Source of the DNA: Anisakis pegreffii
Lineage: Eukaryota > Nematoda > Chromadorea > Rhabditida > Anisakidae
Assembly: GCA_035041965.1 (NCBI GenBank)
Contig: JAPYMA010000318.1
Span: forward strand, 1-64,000
DNA length: 64,000 nt
Direction of reading: 5' to 3'
Part shown: positions 57,248 through 64,000 of the stretch, piece by piece
Layout: each line of letters begins with the position of its first letter
Position numbering within the stretch: position 1 is the first letter of the stretch
The notes under the pieces: model-generated
Database searches by the model: none
What the model saw: the letters and a program-made list of their open reading frames with translations, nothing else
What the model was told of the DNA's origin: nothing
Program-made: the position numbers and the translations under genes

Positions 57248-60200
57248 TTAAGGATTGTTGGCTAACGAGAAGAATAACACCTCTTTTTTGCCGTGTTTTT
57301 GCTTGAACTGATTTGGCTCGATACGCTTCAAAATCGCAGCCAACTTCTGCACGATCTCTGATTTTTCCATATCACCACATTTAGATTTAATCTTCGATAG
57401 TAGTTCCTTTGTTGTATGCGGTTTTCTGAATGAAGAGCAAAATTAAAGTAAACTCGAAATTAAAGTTCTATTCAAATAGCTGCTGAGTGACACTCGAAAA
57501 ATTTATAAAATTATTCAAATATAATTTTTCTCTCGATTAATAGTAACGGTAACAAATATATTATTTTTTGTTGTTGTTCAATAAAATAACATTATGGAAC
57601 ATAAAACAAGAGCAGTGATATTAATAACAATAAGAAATAATAACAGAAAAATAATTACCTTCTCAAATAGCGACGAACGGTTTCCTCATTAAGACCATCG
57701 CTTGATGTTGCTGTTGATGCTGACGAAAGTACTGACGAAGCTCCAGTAACGTTCAGAGAATCATTACTATCTTCGTTTCTGAAGTAGCAAATTTGAAATG
57801 TTCAACAATATCGTACAAAAATCAGTGTAACATTTTAAAAAAGATACAAATGAAGGAGCAGGGCAATGTTTATATTCACATTAACAATGGCAGAAAAGTT
57901 TTAAAGTCCAATTTGTACGTCGGAGAATGTGATTTATGAGAGAACGCGAATGTACATATGCTTTGGGCGCTCGTTCCCTCATTTCAATAAACCATCACCA
58001 ATAAAATATACAACCTTATTAAATACCTGTGCCACTAATTTGTAACTACTTCTTAACAAACTCATCAGAATTTGTACTAAATATCAAAAATTTTCATCAC
58101 AAACGATCCTAGTGAGAACAAGAATGAATGAGACTAGCAACAACACACGTATATGTTCAACAGCTAATATGTGCTCTTGTTAATTTTGCACTCGCTCGTT
58201 TTTCTTGTTCAAACCGTTAATCTATCGAAACGAAATATGAGAAGGAAGGAAAGAAGTCGCTAACTGATTCTCCAGTTTAGCACGTTTTGTATCCGAGTTT
58301 GAGCCACCCGCTTCATCAAACGTACGCTTTTTACCGCTCACTGACGACGATGCTGACCCATCATCTGGTGTTTTCTTCTAGAACAACAATTAAATTTATC
58401 GCTATTGAAAAATCCATCGGTTATAGTTAATACAATCATTTCATACTGAAATGACGAAAACCAATAAAAATTTCAAGAAAATGACAATATAAACAAAATA
58501 AAACCATTGATAAAAGGAACGCCGATGTTGGTTCCTTATCAGGATCATCTGAATCGCTATCAGTTGAATCTGAAAGTCGACAGCTTTGTGAAAAATAACG
58601 AAAAAGACCAACAAGAAGCGTGTAAAGAAGGAAGATTCTTTTTTAAATGATCGAAACTGAAAAAAAAACAAATGAAAATGACCAAAACATAAATAGAAAA
58701 GTGCCGCAGAAGGACTCGCCTTTTTCTTCGACATCATTGAAACGTTTCTTCGTTTCATCATCACCTCCTTCAGTAGTATTCAGAAGTTTCTTTGCTGCAA
58801 AACGAAAAACTTGGAAAGAATGGTGTGAATAAAATTTTCAAGGACAATTGGTAGTTACTGGATTGAATGAAATTGAAAAATGAAAATTGAAGGAATCGAA
58901 TGGAAAATGAATGCGGCTGAATGAACGTATGCAACGAACGCACTACTATCTTCATCATCTTCTCCTGAGTCTGAATCCGAGAATTCATTTCCGATCATCC
59001 TTTTCAAACCTTCTTCATCACCAACTCCAACCAATGCTTCATCCACTTTTTGCTCCATCGGTATCTCATCGCGACTCAAATCAGCCTTTCATTATCATTT
59101 TACATGCATCATTACAATGAAATGAAAATGGTTAAACAGAGCGCCAAAAAACGTTAACAGCAAAATTATGTGATTAAATGAATACATCGGAAGCCACTAA
59201 TTACTCATCAAACAGTGCTATGTAATGCCATTCGTTTTTGATATTGCTATTACGCACATAAGCATTCTTTCCTTCTTACACTCAAGAGCTATTCACTTTT
59301 AACATTAATTTACTTCATTCCATCTTTTTTCGATGTCATCGTACATAAACTTCATGCGTCATACAATACAATCACAGACAACTAACAATTCGCTCATACG
59401 TAGGCGTAATTAATGTGTTTCACTGGCTGCGATCAATTTCAAACTACTTCTTCAACGCATACTTGTCGTGTGAAGAAAGTCGCTTATCGTTTGCATTTGT
59501 TATTACACAACTCAACAATTTGCTACTTTTTAACAGTGATCACAGATGAAAACTAGCGAATATTATCCTGCAGCTTTATAAGCATACTGCATATGACAAT
59601 CCTAAAATTGGAAATTCTATCAATTTCTTTCCATCTACTTGAAAAGAACAAAAAGCCTAACGAAACGTCGTCATTTGTTTGCGTCCTGCATGAATGGCAC
59701 GTTTCTCGCACAATATTAAAGAAAAGAGAAAATTTTCAAAACGAACAAGTAATAACTAGACGTGTTCGACAGACACTTGCACAAATCACTCTTATCTTAT
59801 CATTATTATTACTATCATCGCCAGCAACATCATTGCTTCATTCGTCATAATCTCTCTCATTCTCATTTTGCTGACAACAGAATGTTGCACTGAATTGAAC
59901 ATGTGTATCTCTTTTATGCCTAAGCAATTGAAACTTTTTATTCCCTTCCTTATTCAGTCGTGCTCACTCAAGAAGTATTTATTGATGGAATCTTGTTCGC
60001 AGACAAGTCAGCATCGCTGGATTTACTACCTAGTTATGATGTACACAAACAGGAAAAAATCATCGTGATACAACAGCGACACGTCATGCGCATCTTGTAC
60101 GAAAATAATTCGCGTCTTGTGGCTTTTGCATTCATTGAACGAAACCAGCTGCGCAAAGAAGTGAATAAACTCTTCGCTATCTGTGAGGAGTTAAAAGATC

Positions 60201-63200
60201 CAATAATATAGTTTACCTATTCCTGTCTCAGAAGGTAGAAAACAACTATATGCTAATGTCACATTATGCATGCCCTTTTCTCAATGGAACATTTCGATAG
60301 TTGTTAGATGAGTTTACAATGAACTGCAGCAGCAATACATCTACCTGCATTAAAAGAATGAGAAAACTGATCGCTGTAATACGCTATTTCAGTTATCTAT
60401 ACCGAAGCTATTTCATTCCTCTTTCAAACAACAAATATGGCTCCTCATCCTACAGCATCAACGATCGACTCACGTGGAACACGTACTGTTTGGGTGGTGC
60501 GACACGGACAACGTGTCGATAACATTGACAAAACATGGAAACTGAACGCACCACGAGGTGCTTGGGATGATCCGCCGCTTACGTACGTTGCTTGTTTGAT
60601 TTTTAAAAAATCAAGAAAACAATCAAGCAAACAGATGATGCTCAAATGATGGCCATAAAACTGAATAAGTAAATTCAGTTCAGTTCACGTGGTCATCAAC
60701 AAGCAATCGAATGTGCTAGACGTTTAGCACGTGAACGCATCGACACCATTCTGTGTTCACCGTTTATGCGATGCGTCCAAACTGCAAGTCACATTTCGAG
60801 CGTACATCCGAAACAACCACGAGTTTTCATTGAACCAGGACTTTGTGAATCGTTGAATGTATGCCAAAACCCTCCGGGCTATTTGACAGCTACTCAGTTG
60901 AGGTGAGTGCGTATAAGTATTACTGATATATACATCCTTAATCATCAAACGACTGCACTGAATTTGAAAAAGTTACCGCAATTTGGACATTTTTACATAA
61001 AGCATATAAGCATTTCAGTACATATTACCTACTGAGAACAAAACATTAAGATATTACGTGTAGAAGCATTCTTATTGATTAATGGTGATCAAAACAATAC
61101 CATTCGATAGAAATCAGCTATCGACTGAATGCTCGTTTTTCGCTATTGCTTTTAATTACAAAATCAAATGGCTGTTCCTTCCCACAGAACTCAACAAATT
61201 CACAACGAATGAAAATTATCCTCACATATAACATGAAAGTTTTATTCATCTGTTATAATTCAGGGATGACTTTCCGTTAATCGATGATAGTTACCGTACA
61301 ATTGTGCCCAAACCAGAACCAGAAAACAATGAAATTGAATGCAAACAACGCATAACTATTGTTCTCAATGAGACGTTACGCCGCTATGAAGGTTAAAACA
61401 CTTTGTACACAATCCGTGAACAACGAAAACACCTGTTTTTTCCAATTCATAAGAAAGAACTGTCTAATGTTAAACAATCTTTGTTCTTTTTGCATGCTCA
61501 CATTCCATTTCAAACAAAACTAATATCAGAAACTAAGGAATGCAAAACGACAAATCAACGATTACTTTATTAGCTTCAAATGAAACTAATTCTAATTGAA
61601 CTATTTGTAATATAAGTCATTCCAGTGTATCATCCATCTAAGAACAGTTCTTATACATAATCTAATTTGGATAACTCATAATACGAATATTGGTCATATT
61701 ACGAATTTAGTTAAAATTTTTAGGTGATATACTGATTGTTAGCCATGGAAGTCCCATAGCGATGATCCACGAAGTTTTAACTGGAGAGTGGCACTATATT
61801 GGCCAATGTACAATCAGTAAATTCATTTCGAGTGGAAACGATAATAACAATGGTGAAATGGGTACATTCAGCGCAGCTATGCAAGGAGATTCAACACATC
61901 TTACAGATCGAACGAATCTTCGTGAACGGGAAATTCAAAGACCAAAACTATGAACTGTGAAAAGATATAAAGACTACTGCCAAGATATGCGATAGAATCA
62001 AACATATATTCATGAATTTGACAAATTTCTAGCAAAAAATCTCATCTGCTGTGATACAGCTATACTAATTAGTTGCAATTAATACCTTTTCTTAGGTTAT
62101 TTATTTAACAATTAATACTTAGTATTATTTTAGAACTGTTCTTAGTTTTACATTTTATTTTTGATGGTTCCGTTTGAAATAAAACCAATTATAACGAAAT
62201 GTAAAAACAAAGAAATGAACAAAACACATAATCATATTGATCATGTTCAACAAGTGTGCCATATACACCGGTAAGTTTCTTTCTAATCGAGAGCATCATT
62301 TAGACATATATAAATTATAATAAATGCACTCGCATGCAATATCATTTACCCTCATTTGAGTAATTGTTGCAAAAAATAACATGAAACGTTTGCTTTGTGT
62401 TTTGATGGAAAGAACGGAAATTTTTGATTTTGAGTTAGCTGATAATAGTAATGATCAGAAAATTCAATTAGCGATGGAGAATCAGAATTATTATGATAAG
62501 TTAGAAAATTTTTGCCTTATTAAAACACTTAGATTACGCTTTAGCGATATGAAATTCCTATAATCAGTGTTGTTGTCCGAATTTTGATAATTATGAATAA
62601 AACTGAACAAATAGACAATAATTATTTTGATGGGCAATAAACAATTGAATATTGGATTATGATCGTAATCCAAATATCACTTTTTAAAATATGAGTTCTT
62701 TCTTCCATAATGTTCACTATTATCTTCATTACTATTATAATCATTACTACTTGTAGCGTGGTTACTACAATTACTTTTACTATTTTTATTGCCGACAGTA
62801 CCAGATTCATCAGATAAAAACGATTATTTCAATTCAAATTTTAAATATACAATTAGCGGTCACTTCAAAATGTTGATAATGACGGAACAGCATTAACAAC
62901 AAAACTTTCGCTTGTAAGCATTTTTGCCAAGAGCGAACGTTAACTGTCAAATCAGACTATCTCAAATACGTACGAGTAAAGAACCGAATCGAAAATAAAT
63001 GTTGGCTTGATTTGTGCCATCCGCAGATATTATGCAATCCGTAGATATTCATATAAAAATCAAATTCAATGATAAAAACTGTGCATGACTGATGTAACAC
63101 TCGAGTGTCTCTAAGAACTGCTGATTATTTTGGAGAGATCTGAATACGATAAAATAAAATACTTGCTGAAAAGCATGATGACCAAGAACTGAAATGTAAT

Positions 63201-63422
63201 AAACACAGAAAACGAATGATACTCGGTGATCCATACCAATGATAATATCAAATAACGAATGCACAATAAAACAGAAGTAACTTACTCAGTCTCTGAGCCA
63301 CTATCACTCATATAATCGTATTCACGTCCTTCGTCCTCACCATCCTCGCTTTCATAAGCCGCTATTTCATCTGCATTTGCTACGCGTTGCTTCTTATCTT
63401 TATGTTGACGTGCGCCCTTTTT
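57248..63422 (-). CDS. gtf-2F1: TFIIF alpha subunit (RAP74), C-terminal half; 5' end outside the window
   Basis: General RNA polymerase II initiation/elongation factor, nuclear, partner of RAP30. Exons: 63422-63286, 59074-58944, 58794-58765, 58569-58505, 58377-58265, 57778-57659, 57425-57248; phases agree, 257 residues plus stop. The first exon gives the acidic block with EYDYMSDSGSE, which matches VDYMSD of human RAP74. The middle exons are low-complexity charged linker (SDSDSGEDDEDS, DSTDSDSDDPDKEP, KKRTFDE). The last two encode the C-terminal winged helix that contacts FCP1: LNEETVRRYLRRKPHTTKEL, then AILKRIEP and EVLFFSL to the stop, close to the human VRRYLTRKPMTTKDLL. About half of the protein (N-terminal dimerisation domain) lies beyond 64,000. 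One exon is only 30 bases. The 4.2 kb intron 59075-63285 carries other genes on the plus strand. Confidence 0.88.
59593..60211 (+). CDS. possible small single-pass membrane protein of unknown function
   Basis: Tentative exons: 59593-59700, 59760-59883, 59958-60211; phases agree, 161 residues. The last exon reads as solid protein (EKIIVIQQRHVMRILYENN, LVAFAFIERNQL, EVNKLFAICEELKD). The middle one gives an N-terminal Cys pair and a long hydrophobic helix (YLIIIITIIASNIIASFVI). NETS in exon 1 is a possible glycosylation site. The first intron would be only 59 bases and its acceptor is weak, so the first two exons are less certain than the last. I do not recognise the family. Its plan (short ectodomain, one helix, charged tail) is like the KCNE-like genes nearby, but no shared motif is visible. 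It lies within the TFIIF-alpha intron on the opposite strand. Confidence 0.4.
60437..61953 (+). CDS. histidine-phosphatase (phosphoglycerate mutase-like) family protein, UBASH3-type
   Basis: Exons: 60437-60582, 60684-60902, 61264-61391, 61724-61953; phases agree, 240 residues. Contains the catalytic RHG motif (VWVVRHGQRVDN, about residue 20), the PPLTSRGHQQA segment, the second arginine in CSPFMRCVQTA, and the second catalytic histidine in DILIVSHGSP. This arrangement and WxxxxPRGAWDDPPLT resemble UBASH3/STS-type and related eukaryotic phosphatases rather than glycolytic mutase; no UBA or SH3 domain precedes it. Substrate unknown; probably cytoplasmic (no signal peptide). The whole gene lies in a TFIIF-alpha intron on the opposite strand, about 0.2 kb downstream of the putative membrane-protein gene. 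Confidence 0.88.
61954..63285. other. rest of the TFIIF-alpha intron, non-coding
   Basis: No gene recognised. The frame at 62381-62563 (plus) has no family features. The poly(A) signal of the phosphatase gene is listed separately. Confidence 0.5.
62178..62183 (+). terminator. polyadenylation signal AATAAA of the phosphatase gene
   Basis: Canonical AATAAA about 225 bases after the stop codon of the gene ending at 61953. Confidence 0.45.
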
Positions 63423-63666
63423 CTAACAATTTTTGATAATAATGAATAAACTTTGTGGTATTTACATCATGAGAATTTCACTGTTCAACTTTTATGCCAA
63501 CATAACAAATTAGAAGATCACGTTCACTTGAATCCGACTGATGAATATTCGAGTGTTATATCGATATCATAATCACTGATTAGCTTACATAATTCTGGAT
63601 TATTAAATCATGCTTTATTTCATCACAACCACATGAACAGAAATTGGATATAGGGAGAATTATTGC

Positions 63667-63667
<1 letters not shown>

Positions 63668-63748
<81 letters not shown>
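63668..63748. repeat. (TA)n microsatellite
   Basis: About 80 bp of TA repeat in a TFIIF-alpha intron or 5' flank. Confidence 0.98.
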
Positions 63749-64000
63749 CTCGATGCGAACGAAACTTTTCGCAGCAAACGAGACCCAAACCACACGATAT
63801 AAGAATTTACAATCTGACGTTCTACTAACATGAGCATCAGACCGGAAATTGGCACTTGGTAGGTTCGAGCTCTGCTGCACGAGGGGAAGCTTTATTGAAA
63901 ACCAAATGGTGCAACTATACAATTTGTCACGGCCTTTCAACCGCTTAAATTCTTTATTGATATTATGCAAACAGTAATATCTGCACAACTCCTATTCACG
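63749..64000 (+). repeat. possible dispersed repeat with a Pol III B box
   Basis: GGTTCGAGCTC at 63862-63872 fits the B-box consensus at 10 of 11 positions. The sequence directly abuts the TA tract, as a SINE with a simple-repeat tail might. The long minus-strand frame here is not supported as a gene. No upstream A box could be assigned with confidence. Confidence 0.25.

Noticed and set aside
63623..63988. 121-codon minus-strand frame upstream of the first TFIIF-alpha exon seen
   Set aside because: It runs into the TA tract and shows none of the TFIIF-alpha N-terminal dimerisation-domain features; treated as a possible repeat.

Overview
This is a roughly 64 kb, AT-rich, intron-rich stretch of animal nuclear DNA. 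I read it as a nematode chromosome fragment. The reasons are: a degenerin (DEG/ENaC) gene of the UNC-8/DEL-1 type, a DXO/EOL-1-type decapping-nuclease homologue, small KCNE/MPS-like single-pass genes, a C-type lectin whose ATG lies three bases after a TTTTTTCAG acceptor (typical of spliced-leader addition), short GT..AG introns with TTTTCAG-like acceptors, and a degenerate TTAGGC array. Genus cannot be fixed; a chromadorean parasite is a guess. All gene models were made by eye from splice signals, reading phase and family motifs.

Layout. 1-3.5 kb: non-coding, with a degenerin-like exon relic. 3.5-14 kb (minus): a 17-exon degenerin. 17.6-22.6 kb (plus): IRE-1, the ER-stress kinase/RNase, from the late luminal domain to the stop; the first part of the luminal domain was not found. 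22.6-31.6 kb: gene-poor and transposon-rich, with a 1.6 kb hAT element carrying a perfect 8-bp target duplication beside an older hAT end. 31.6-34.5 kb (plus): secreted coiled-coil C-type lectin with a second hAT remnant in an intron. 34.5-36.5 kb: TTAGGC-like array and a long TA tract. 36.5-39.8 kb (minus): DXO/RAI1-family protein with altered active-site positions and a decayed duplicate of one exon. 39.8-49 kb: no gene recognised, one tRNA-derived SINE-like unit. 49.0-50.0 and 53.2-55.1 kb (plus): two paralogous single-pass membrane proteins resembling KCNE/MPS potassium-channel subunits, sharing an intron position. 57.2-63.4 kb (minus): C-terminal half of TFIIF-alpha (RAP74); its 4.2 kb intron contains, on the opposite strand, a phosphoglycerate-mutase-family phosphatase-like gene and a possible small membrane-protein gene.

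The genes form no operon or pathway; they are ordinary independent eukaryotic loci. Membrane excitability is the only shared theme (degenerin channel and KCNE-like subunits). The least expected material is the hAT element with related fragments, the KCNE-like pair, the DXO-family protein with lost catalytic residues, and the genes nested in the TFIIF-alpha intron.
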